A model generated the notes under the pieces. That model worked only from the letters and a program-made list of their open reading frames with translations, ran no database searches and was not told the origin of the DNA. A program made the position numbers and the translations under genes. This document shows positions 33,585 to 40,304 of a stretch of 64,000 nt of DNA, piece after piece (position 1 is the stretch's first letter; each line of letters starts with the position of its first letter). The stretch is from Hymenobacter polaris (GTDB lineage: Bacteria > Bacteroidota > Bacteroidia > Cytophagales > Hymenobacteraceae). The stretch lies in NCBI RefSeq assembly GCF_012927305.1, contig NZ_JABBGH010000001.1:1922001-1986000 (forward strand), given 5' to 3'.

Positions 33585-33661
33585 TGTACCGTGGACTCCG
33601 TGAGTCCGCGCGTTGAATTGGCCGGTGTACTTACGCGCGGACTCGCAGCGTCCACGGTACA
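33585..33661. repeat. inverted repeat between AraC and XdhC genes
   Basis: TGTACCGTGGAC and GAGTCCGCGCGT pair with ACGCGCGGACTC and GTCCACGGTACA; the unpaired internal segments are tccgt and gcagc. It separates divergent genes, so it lies in or near both promoters. Confidence 0.82.
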
Positions 33662-33744
33662 TGCAGAAACCCCGCCGCGCCGCCGGTGGTTTAGATAACC
33701 ACGGCCCGCCGCCCGGCGTATGCCTGGGCTAGCCTTTTCCCGCA

Positions 33745-34869
33745 ATGACTGAACTCCAACGCCTGTTCCTGGCCTACGACCAGCACCGTACCGCGCGCCG
33801 CCCCTGCGCCCTGGCCACGGTGGTGGAAGTAATCGGCTCGGCCTACCGCCGCCCCGGCGCCCGCATGCTCGTGACCGAAGACGGCGAGCTGACCGGCGCC
33901 ATCAGCGGCGGCTGCCTGGAGGGCGATGCCCGGCAGCGGGCGCGGCGGGCCATCTTCCAGGGCGAGCCGGCGCTCGTCACCTACGACACCCGCGACGAGG
34001 ACGACCCGCGCCACGGCCTAGGGCCCGGCTGCCAGGGCGTGGTGCGCATCTTGCTGGAGCCGCTCGACTTCGCCAACCCCGACAACCCGCTGGAGCTGCT
34101 GCGCGGCTTCGCCCAGCACCCCGCGCCGGCCGTGCTGGCCACCGTGTTCGAAACCGACGCCAGCGGTCTGAAAGCCGCCGTGGGCCAGCGCGTGCTACTC
34201 GCCGAAACCGGCCTGGTGCGCGGCACCGCGCTGCTGGCCGCGCCGCTGGCCGAGGCCGCCCGCGCCACCCTGGCCCAGGGCCAACCCCAGATTTTGACCC
34301 TCGCCACCGAGGCCGGCCCGGTGCGCGCCTCGCTCGAAGTGCTGCGCCCGCCGCTGCGCCTGGTGGTGTACGGCGCCGGCAACGACGCCCAGCCGCTGGT
34401 GCACCTGGCCGCCTCCCTAGGGTGGCACATCACGGTAATCGATGGCCGGCCCAACCTAGCCACCGCCGCCCGCTTCCCCGAAGCCGCCGAAGTGCGCCTG
34501 GTGCCCGTGCGCGAGCTGGAAACCGCCACGCCCGACCCGCTGGCCTACCACGTGCTGCTCAGCCACAACTACGCCTACGACCTGGCCGCGCTGCAAACCC
34601 TGCTGGCCTCGCCCGCGCCCTACATCGGCCTGCTGGGCCCTAGGCTGAAAGCGCAGCGCCTGCTCGATGAGCTCGACGCTTTTCCGGCTGTGCAGGTGCA
34701 GCAGCTGCGCGAGCGCCTGCACAGCCCCATCGGCCTCGACCTGGGCAGCGAAACACCCGAAGAAATCGCCCTGGCCATCGTGGCCGAGATTCAGGCGCAG
34801 CACAGCGGGCGGCAGGGCCGGCCCTTGCGCGAGCGGGCGGGCACGGTGCACATCCCGGCCGAGGCGTGA
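33745..34869 (+). CDS. XdhC/CoxI-family molybdoenzyme maturation protein
   Basis: 374 residues. XdhC-type proteins bind molybdenum cofactor, protect it and help insert it in xanthine-oxidase-family enzymes. N-terminal XdhC_CoxI domain with ATVVEVIGSAYRRPGARML and GAISGGCLEGDARQRARRAI, and a C-terminal Rossmann domain with VVYGAGNDAQPLVHLAASLG and YIGLLGPRLK. E. coli has PaoD for this role next to paoABC. Here the gene is 3.7 kb from paoC, with an islet and two other genes between. It overlaps the next gene by 4 bases. Confidence 0.94.
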   Translation: MTELQRLFLAYDQHRTARRPCALATVVEVIGSAYRRPGARMLVTEDGELTGAISGGCLEGDARQRARRAIFQGEPALVTYDTRDEDDPRHGLGPGCQGVVRILLEPLDFANPDNPLELLRGFAQHPAPAVLATVFETDASGLKAAVGQRVLLAETGLVRGTALLAAPLAEAARATLAQGQPQILTLATEAGPVRASLEVLRPPLRLVVYGAGNDAQPLVHLAASLGWHITVIDGRPNLATAARFPEAAEVRLVPVRELETATPDPLAYHVLLSHNYAYDLAALQTLLASPAPYIGLLGPRLKAQRLLDELDAFPAVQVQQLRERLHSPIGLDLGSETPEEIALAIVAEIQAQHSGRQGRPLRERAGTVHIPAEA

Positions 34870-35222
34870 GGGTGCTTGGGTTCAACGAGGACTTTATTCC
34901 CGCCATCATGGCGGGTACTAAAGTGCATACCATCCGGGCGGGGCAGCGGTGGCAGGCGGGCGAGGTGGCCCGGTTTTGCGTGCACGCCGAGCAGCCGGCG
35001 CAGCACGAATTTTGGGAGCCGCAAGCCATCGTTTCCATTCAGGATATAGCACTCACAGCCGGCGAGCTGCGCGTGGATGGCCGATTATTACCCCCGGCCG
35101 AGCTATTAACACTGGCCCAGGCCGATGGCTTTCCGACGGTAGCAGCGCTGTTCGCGTTTTTTGCCGACAAGCCCCTCCCCTTCCGCGGCCAGCTCCTGCA
35201 CTGGACCGCCCGCCGCTACTAG
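34866..35222 (+). CDS. ASCH-like small protein, overlaps XdhC gene
   Basis: 118 residues, GTG start within GTGA that overlaps the XdhC stop by 4 bases (translational coupling likely). MRVLGFNEDFIPAIMAGTKV then HTIRAGQRWQAGEVARFCV resembles an ASCH/PUA-like fold: ILAGtKthTiR-type motif plus a beta-barrel start. ASCH domains bind RNA or nucleotides. C-terminal helix PTVAALFAFFADKPLPFRGQ. Its link to the molybdenum enzyme is only by position. Confidence 0.75.
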   Translation: MRVLGFNEDFIPAIMAGTKVHTIRAGQRWQAGEVARFCVHAEQPAQHEFWEPQAIVSIQDIALTAGELRVDGRLLPPAELLTLAQADGFPTVAALFAFFADKPLPFRGQLLHWTARRY

Positions 35223-35331
35223 CCCGGCCCCACCATACCCAGCATTTTGGCTTGACTGTCAGCCTTCTCTCTAGCCAGCCGCAACCCTACGAGTAGGCTA
35301 GGGTTGTATAGAATACTCTTCACTTAATTTC

Positions 35332-36615
35332 ATGCGCTTTCAAACCGGCCGGCGGGCCATTCGGCTGAGACAGCAGGCGGCAGCGCCGCTCCAATTCAAT
35401 CCGTTCGTTTTTAGTCGCACGTTCTTTTTGTGGGTGCTAGTGGGCCTGGTAGGCGGCATTATTGCGGGGGCCTACTGGCTGGTGCTAGCGCAGCTCCTTA
35501 AGCTGCTGGGCCTGGTGAGCGGCTGGTGGGTGGTACCCCTGATGGGCGGGGCGGGGCTGCTAGCGGGCGGTATCATTCATCGCCTCGGCGACCCCGGCGA
35601 GATGAGCCTGCTGGTCAACAACATTCGCTTTCGGGGAGGGCGGCTCGACCCGCGCCACAGCGTGGCCATGGTGCTGTCGTCGCTGCTCTGCATTGCCAGC
35701 GGCGGCAGCGCCGGCCCCGAGGCCCCGCTGGTGCAGGTGACGGGCTCCACGGCCTCGTGGCTGGCCCAGAAGCTGCGGGTGCGCGGCGAGGGCTTGCGCA
35801 CGCTCAGCATCGCAGGCATGGCGGCGGGCTTCACGGCGCTATTTGGCGCCCCGCTAGGCGGTGGGCTCTTTGCCCTCGAAATATTGCACCACAAGCACCT
35901 GAGCGAATACTTCCAGGCGCTCATTCCGGCCTTCGTGAGCAGCTGCGCCAGCTTTATCATTTTCATTCTGATAACCCACATCGGTATTGGGCCAACCTGG
36001 CACTTCCCGGTGGGCGGCACGCCGCAGCTCAACGATGCCTTTTATGCCGTGGGCTACGGCGCGGTGGGCGCGGCCGTGGGCTGGGGCTTTATTGCCCTGG
36101 TACGGCAGCTGCGGGGGGGGTTTGGCCGGCTGCCCGTACCTATCTACGCCAAGATGGGTAGCGCGGGCCTGCTGCTGGGCGTGCTGGCCTACTACGTACC
36201 GCTGGCCCGCTACTTTGGCCATGAGGAGCTAACCGAGTTGTTGGAAAAACACTTCACTGTCGCGTTTCTGGTAGGATTGCTAGTGGCCAAGCTGGTGGCC
36301 ATCGCCCTCACCGTTACCTCGGGCTGGCGCGGGGGCTTCATCATTCCGCTGTTTTTCGTGGGGGCTACCCTAGGGCTGCTCATTCACACGCTTTTTCCCT
36401 CGCAAAACCTGCCGCTGGCTATGATTTGCTGCATGGCCGCCCTCAACGCCTGCGCCACGCGCACGCCCATCAGCACGGCCATCCTGCTGGCTACCCTCAC
36501 GGGTTTTCAGCAGCCGGTGCCAATACTCTTTGCTAGCCTCACGGGCTTTTTTCTGGCGCCCAAAAATCCGCTTATCAACGCCCAGCTTGCCGTGTTGGGT
36601 GCCGAGGAAGACTAG
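35332..36615 (+). CDS. ClC-family chloride channel/antiporter
   Basis: 427 residues. Membrane Cl- channel or Cl-/H+ exchanger. The selectivity motifs are recognisable: GGSAGPEAPLVQ (GxEGP-like, with the gating Glu), GMAAGFTALFGAPLGGGLFALE and SGWRGGFIIPLFFVGATLG (GxFxP). No cytoplasmic CBS domains. About 12-16 helices fit. Ends AVLGAEED. No fluoride riboswitch was seen in the 110 bases before the start. The first 25 residues (RFQTGRRAIRLRQQ) are basic and cytoplasmic. Confidence 0.94.
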   Translation: MRFQTGRRAIRLRQQAAAPLQFNPFVFSRTFFLWVLVGLVGGIIAGAYWLVLAQLLKLLGLVSGWWVVPLMGGAGLLAGGIIHRLGDPGEMSLLVNNIRFRGGRLDPRHSVAMVLSSLLCIASGGSAGPEAPLVQVTGSTASWLAQKLRVRGEGLRTLSIAGMAAGFTALFGAPLGGGLFALEILHHKHLSEYFQALIPAFVSSCASFIIFILITHIGIGPTWHFPVGGTPQLNDAFYAVGYGAVGAAVGWGFIALVRQLRGGFGRLPVPIYAKMGSAGLLLGVLAYYVPLARYFGHEELTELLEKHFTVAFLVGLLVAKLVAIALTVTSGWRGGFIIPLFFVGATLGLLIHTLFPSQNLPLAMICCMAALNACATRTPISTAILLATLTGFQQPVPILFASLTGFFLAPKNPLINAQLAVLGAEED

Positions 36616-36624
36616 GCGCGCTGG

Positions 36625-36951
36625 CTAGCGCCGGACGGTTCGCTCCAGAATGGTTTCGACCTCTAGCAGCAGCGCGGCGCTCGCCAGCAGGTCGTGCAGC
36701 AAAAACAATTCTTCGAGCGAAAACAAAAACACTTGGCTGGCCACCGGCCCGGGCAGGCTGATGCTGCGCTCAGTGGCATCGAGGGTGGCTAGGGCGTGGT
36801 GGCTGCACAGCTCGGCCACCGTGCCGCGCCACTGCTGCAGCTCGTGCGGCAGCAGGCGCAGGCCCACATTGCCAAAGTAGAGGTGCAGGCAGCACCGGCC
36901 GGGGCATTGGGCAATGTAGCCCAGCGTGTTATGATGGAGGCAACGCGACAT
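36625..36951 (-). CDS. small Cys/His-rich protein, possibly DUF6686-like
   Basis: 108 residues. Begins MSRCLHHNTLGYIAQCPGRC then CLHLYFGNVGL: His and Cys residues that could bind a metal, followed by helices (LHDLLASAALLLEVETILER). The start resembles the DUF6686 group of short Bacteroidota proteins, which I recall only loosely. The stop lies 9 bases past the end of the ClC gene, convergent with it. The TTTAGAA...TTCTAAA site at 37135 lies upstream. Confidence 0.7.
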   Translation of the reverse strand: MSRCLHHNTLGYIAQCPGRCCLHLYFGNVGLRLLPHELQQWRGTVAELCSHHALATLDATERSISLPGPVASQVFLFSLEELFLLHDLLASAALLLEVETILERTVRR

Positions 36952-37134
36952 ATATCCGCTTGATTAAGTTACTAGTAGATACCGAGCAAGCCCTACTGCC
37001 GCCACCGCCACCGCCGGCGGCGGCCCGGCCCCTAGGGGCCTAGTGCCGGCACGAACGAACCACGCTTAGCAGCCTCACCACGATAGCTGTACTCCCGCGC
37101 TGCTCGCCCGCACCGGGCTTGCCTCGAATATCTG

Positions 37135-37151
37135 TTTAGAAACGTTCTAAA
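37135..37151. promoter_or_regulatory. TTTAGAA-acg-TTCTAAA inverted repeat, possible operator
   Basis: 7-bp perfect arms, 3-base centre. The same TTTAGAAnnnTTCTAAA word is the core of the palindrome at 37179-37225. It lies 184 bases upstream of the small Cys/His protein gene. Confidence 0.5.
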
Positions 37152-37178
37152 CATGAGCAAATGTATACCGCACGCACA

Positions 37179-37225
37179 AGCGCCGCAAGTTTATTTAGAA
37201 ATATTCTAAATAAACTTGCGGCGCT
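37179..37225. repeat. perfect 22-bp palindrome after the deaminase gene
   Basis: AGCGCCGCAAGTTTATTTAG then AA, centre ata, then the exact complement. The inner 17 bases read TTTAGAA-ata-TTCTAAA. It lies 25 bases downstream of the deaminase stop codon, so it may be a terminator with an operator-like core. Confidence 0.85.
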
Positions 37226-37250
37226 ACCTATTTCTGAATACCCCTATGGC

Positions 37251-37685
37251 CTATTCTTCCATTATATCCTCGTTCCAGAGGGCGGGCTCGGCGTTGATGA
37301 ACTCATTCATCATGTCCACGCATTCCTGCAAGTCCAGGTCTACCACTTCTACGCCGTGGCTTTCCATAAATTCGCGGGCGCCGTCGAAAGTGCGCGACTC
37401 GCCCACCACGACTTTCGGAATTTTAAACTGCACGATGGTGCCGGCGCACATGTAGCAGGGCATCAAAGTGCTATAAATCACGGTATCGCGGTAGGTAGCC
37501 TGGCGTCCGGCGTTGGTGAGGCAATCCATCTCGCCATGCTTGATGGCCGAGTTTTCCTGCACGCGCTTGTTGTGGCCGCGGGCTACGAGCTTGCCGGCGC
37601 GCACCAGCACCGAGCCAATGGGGATACCGCCCTGCGACCGGCCCAGGCGGGCTTCGTCGATAGCGGCTTGCATGAATTTATCCAT
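37251..37685 (-). CDS. cytosine deaminase of the yeast FCY1 type
   Basis: 144 residues from ATG 37685 (MDKFMQAAIDEARLG). Converts cytosine to uracil (pyrimidine salvage). Zinc site: H50 and E52 in KHGEMDC, C77 and C80 in TLMPCYMCAG. GGIPIGSVLV, GHNKRVQENSAI, VVGESRTF and the ending FINAEPALWNEDIMEE match yeast cytosine deaminase almost block by block; the usual bacterial enzyme (CodA) is an unrelated TIM barrel. Longer in-frame starts up to 37946 have no family support. Substrate by similarity only; guanine deaminase-like use is possible. Confidence 0.88.
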   Translation of the reverse strand: MDKFMQAAIDEARLGRSQGGIPIGSVLVRAGKLVARGHNKRVQENSAIKHGEMDCLTNAGRQATYRDTVIYSTLMPCYMCAGTIVQFKIPKVVVGESRTFDGAREFMESHGVEVVDLDLQECVDMMNEFINAEPALWNEDIMEE

Positions 37686-38045
37686 AAGAAAATAGCTAGA
37701 AGCAACGCCAATTGGTTGCTGGGGAAGGTAGGCAGCGCCCTTCAAAGTAGCCCTTAAGAGGTGGTGGCTGCTCGCTGGCAAAGGTCGGTGAGCGCCGCGA
37801 TACGAAGCACCAGCTCCCTTCAAAGCTGCGGCCCCGGCTGGCTTGGGCGACGGGGCCACCCCTAGGGCCCGCAGCAGCCTAAAGCCTTGTTTTTCTGGCA
37901 AGGTTATTGGCAACGGAGCCTGGTAATTCATTCTATTCTTTCGCACAGTTAGAAAGCCCTGGCCAACTTTGGCCAGGGCTTTTTTGGAAGCGCGGGCCGG
38001 GCTGCATCTTTGCAGCCGCCTGGCCCCATGCCGCCGGCGCTCCCT
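37686..38045. other. 360-base region between deaminase and response-regulator genes
   Basis: No supported ORF. It contains a terminator-like hairpin at 37953-37985 and, just before the regulator, CATCTTTG at 38005-38012 (near TAnnTTTG), the probable promoter. One CCCTAGGG occurs near 37860. Confidence 0.5.
37953..37985 (+). terminator. terminator-like hairpin upstream of the response regulator
   Basis: AAAGCCCTGGCC-aacttt-GGCCAGGGCTTTTTT. A strong U tract on the plus strand, but no plus-strand gene lies immediately before it. Confidence 0.8.
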
Positions 38046-38729
38046 ATGGCCACGAAAATTCTGCTGGTAGAAGATGAGCCCAAGGTTTCGGCCTTCATTC
38101 GGCGCGGGCTGGAGGAGGAAGGTTACGAGGTGCAGGTGGCCTACGACGGCCCTTTTGGCTTGCGCCTAGCCCTAGGGCAGGCGTTCGACTTGCTGATTCT
38201 GGACGTGATACTGCCTGGCAGCAGCGGCATTGAGGTGTTGAAGGCCGTGCGCGCCCATGACCAGGAGCTGCCCGTGCTGATGCTTACGGCCCTAGGCACC
38301 ACCCAGGACAAGCTGCTGGGCTTCGACGGCGGGGCCGACGACTACCTAGTCAAGCCCTTCGACTTTGTGGAGCTGCTGGCGCGGGTACGCGCCCTCACGC
38401 GCCGCCGCGGCCCGCGCACCACCAAGGGCACCCAGCTCACCCTGGCCGACCTGATGGTGGACACCGCCGCCAAAACCGTGGTGCGCGCCGGCCAACCCAT
38501 CAAGCTCACCGCCCGCGAGTTCAATCTGCTCGAGCTGCTGCTGCGCCACCAGGGCCGCGTGCTCAGCCGCGCCGAAATAGCCGAGCACACCTGGGAAGAA
38601 GCCTTCGACACCGGCTCGAACGTCATTGACGTGTACGTGAACTACCTGCGCAATAAGGTAGACAAAGGATTTACCAAGAAGCTGATTCACACCGTAGTGG
38701 GCATGGGCTACGTGCTGCGCGAGGAATAA
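38046..38729 (+). CDS. OmpR-family response regulator, probable metal-efflux regulator
   Basis: 227 residues from ATG 38046 (MATKILLVEDEPKVSAFIRR). Receiver domain with acidic pocket E9-D10, phospho-acceptor D53 (LLILDVILPG), T in LMLTALG and K in DDYLVKPFD; winged-helix effector about 130-225 with LTAREFNLLELLLRHQGRVL and DVYVNYLRNKVD and VVGMGYVLR. It resembles CusR/CopR/CzcR-type regulators. The kinase expected beside it is at 43812, beyond the SusCD pair. The 11-bp-phased repeats before both efflux cassettes are its likely sites. Confidence 0.95.
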   Translation: MATKILLVEDEPKVSAFIRRGLEEEGYEVQVAYDGPFGLRLALGQAFDLLILDVILPGSSGIEVLKAVRAHDQELPVLMLTALGTTQDKLLGFDGGADDYLVKPFDFVELLARVRALTRRRGPRTTKGTQLTLADLMVDTAAKTVVRAGQPIKLTAREFNLLELLLRHQGRVLSRAEIAEHTWEEAFDTGSNVIDVYVNYLRNKVDKGFTKKLIHTVVGMGYVLREE

Positions 38730-38753
38730 GCGGGCCTAGGGGCACAAACCACA

Positions 38754-38788
38754 AAAAAGGCTTTCTCCTTACCGGGGAAAGCCTTTTT
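38754..38788. terminator. bidirectional terminator between regulator and SusD genes
   Basis: AAAAAGGCTTTCTCC-ttacc-GGGGAAAGCCTTTTT with A and T runs on both sides; serves the two convergent genes. Confidence 0.88.
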
Positions 38789-38808
38789 ACTGCTGCCTTA
38801 CGCTACCC

Positions 38809-40290
38809 TTACTGGTTGCGCGTCATCAGCGGATTGCTCGTGATTTCGGTAATCGGAATGGGCCAGATGTAGATAGCATCGGTGGGCTGCACGGCAATGG
38901 CCACGCCCTTGGCCGGCATGGGCGAGAGCGTGCGCATAATGTCGAAGTAGCGGATGCCTTCGCCCAGGAACTCAATGCGCCGCTCTAGCAAGATGGCGTT
39001 GATAAAGTCGGTGGCCGAGGTAAAGCCCGTGTAGGCCGTGCCGTTCGAGCGCGTGCGCACGGCGTTGAGCAGGGCCAGGGCCTGGGCATCGGCCGCCCCG
39101 TTGGTACGCACGCGGGCTTCGGCCAGGCTCAGCATCACCTCGGCGTAGCGGATGACGGGCGCGTTGTCGGTGTAGGGCGTGCCGGTGGGGTACTTCTTGA
39201 GGAAGAACTCGCCGGTACTACCCTTCACCACAAAGTTGGTGCGGCGAGCATCAGTAGCCCCCCAGTTGGCGTTGGCGTAGATGCTGCCGTCGGCCGTGTT
39301 TAAGCTATACTCGCCGTTGCCTCCTAAGTTAGATGGCAGGTAGTAGTACGACAGCTGGTTCTGCGTGCCGGGCTGGTCCTGCGAGGTGAACGGAAACGAC
39401 AGGATGCTCTCGGTGGTCGTTTGGGGCGGCGCAAATACGGCCGTTACCGACGAGTTGAGGGCGTTGGCCACGCCGGTGGTGGCGGCGTAGGGAGCCGCGC
39501 CGGGCACCAGCTTATTGGCTTCCGTTATCACCGAAGCGTAGTTGCCCATGCTCAGGTACACGCGCGATTTCAGGGCGATGGCCGTGTTGCGGTGCGCCCG
39601 CGTAATGTTCAGCGTCGCGTCGTTGTAGGTCAGGGGCAATACCTTCTCCGCAAAGTCGAGGTCGGCCAGAATCTGGGTGTAGATGTCGCCTACCGACGAG
39701 CGGGCCAGGGCGTTGTTGGCCGGGCTTTTCTCGGCTAGCAGGCGCAGGGGCAGGCCAGGCTTGCTGCCGGCGCCGTCGGCGTAGGGCCGGGCGTAGAGTT
39801 GCAGCAGCGAGTAGTAGCTAAGGGCTCGCAGCAGGCGCGCCTCGCCCCGGTACTGGTCGGCGGTGGTGCCGAACGAGGTGGCGAAGCTAGCCTGGTTGGC
39901 GTCGAGGCCGGCCAGGAACACGTTAATCTGGTTGATGGCCTCGTAGCCGTAGCTCCAGCAGTTGATAACGTCGTTCTGCGAAGTTTCCGTTTCGGTGTGG
40001 TTCCACACGGTCAGGCCCGTCACGGCGTTGGTTTGCCGGTTCAGAAAATCGTTGAGCTGAATGTCGCCGTAAATCTGGTAGCGCCCCCCTAGGAAGCCGC
40101 CCGTCTTCACGTAGCTGTACAGCGCGTTCACCTGCAAGGCAATGCGGGCCGGGGTGCTAAACACCACCTGGTCGGAAAACTGGTTGGAGGGCGCGGGATA
40201 GAGCTTATCCTTGTTGCAGGCAGTGGTGCCGAGCGCCAGCGCAGCCGCCGTGGCCGCCGTGAAAAAAGTATTTCTAGCAAAAAAATGCAT
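38809..40290 (-). CDS. SusD/RagB-family outer-membrane lipoprotein
   Basis: 493 residues. Substrate-binding partner of SusC on the cell surface. Lipoprotein signal with cleavage at C25 in LGTTACNKDK; helical SusD body with RGEARLLRALSYYSLLQLYA and VGDIYTQILADLDFAEKVLP, and the C-terminal ILLERRIEFLGEGIRYFDIM with MRTLSPMP. Immediately downstream of the SusC gene (14-base gap) on the same strand. No glycosidase, peptidase or sigma/anti-sigma pair is nearby, so the ligand is unknown. Confidence 0.95.
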   Translation of the reverse strand: MHFFARNTFFTAATAAALALGTTACNKDKLYPAPSNQFSDQVVFSTPARIALQVNALYSYVKTGGFLGGRYQIYGDIQLNDFLNRQTNAVTGLTVWNHTETETSQNDVINCWSYGYEAINQINVFLAGLDANQASFATSFGTTADQYRGEARLLRALSYYSLLQLYARPYADGAGSKPGLPLRLLAEKSPANNALARSSVGDIYTQILADLDFAEKVLPLTYNDATLNITRAHRNTAIALKSRVYLSMGNYASVITEANKLVPGAAPYAATTGVANALNSSVTAVFAPPQTTTESILSFPFTSQDQPGTQNQLSYYYLPSNLGGNGEYSLNTADGSIYANANWGATDARRTNFVVKGSTGEFFLKKYPTGTPYTDNAPVIRYAEVMLSLAEARVRTNGAADAQALALLNAVRTRSNGTAYTGFTSATDFINAILLERRIEFLGEGIRYFDIMRTLSPMPAKGVAIAVQPTDAIYIWPIPITEITSNPLMTRNQ

Positions 40291-40304
40291 AGCGATAAGG
40301 CAGA

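Noticed and set aside
35222..35331. Fluoride riboswitch before the ClC gene
   Set aside because: The conserved fluoride-aptamer blocks are not present.
38005..38030. TTG at 38010 or ATG at 38028 as the response-regulator start
   Set aside because: TTG 38010 overlaps the likely -7 box, and the residues before ATG 38046 (PPALP) are not part of a receiver domain.
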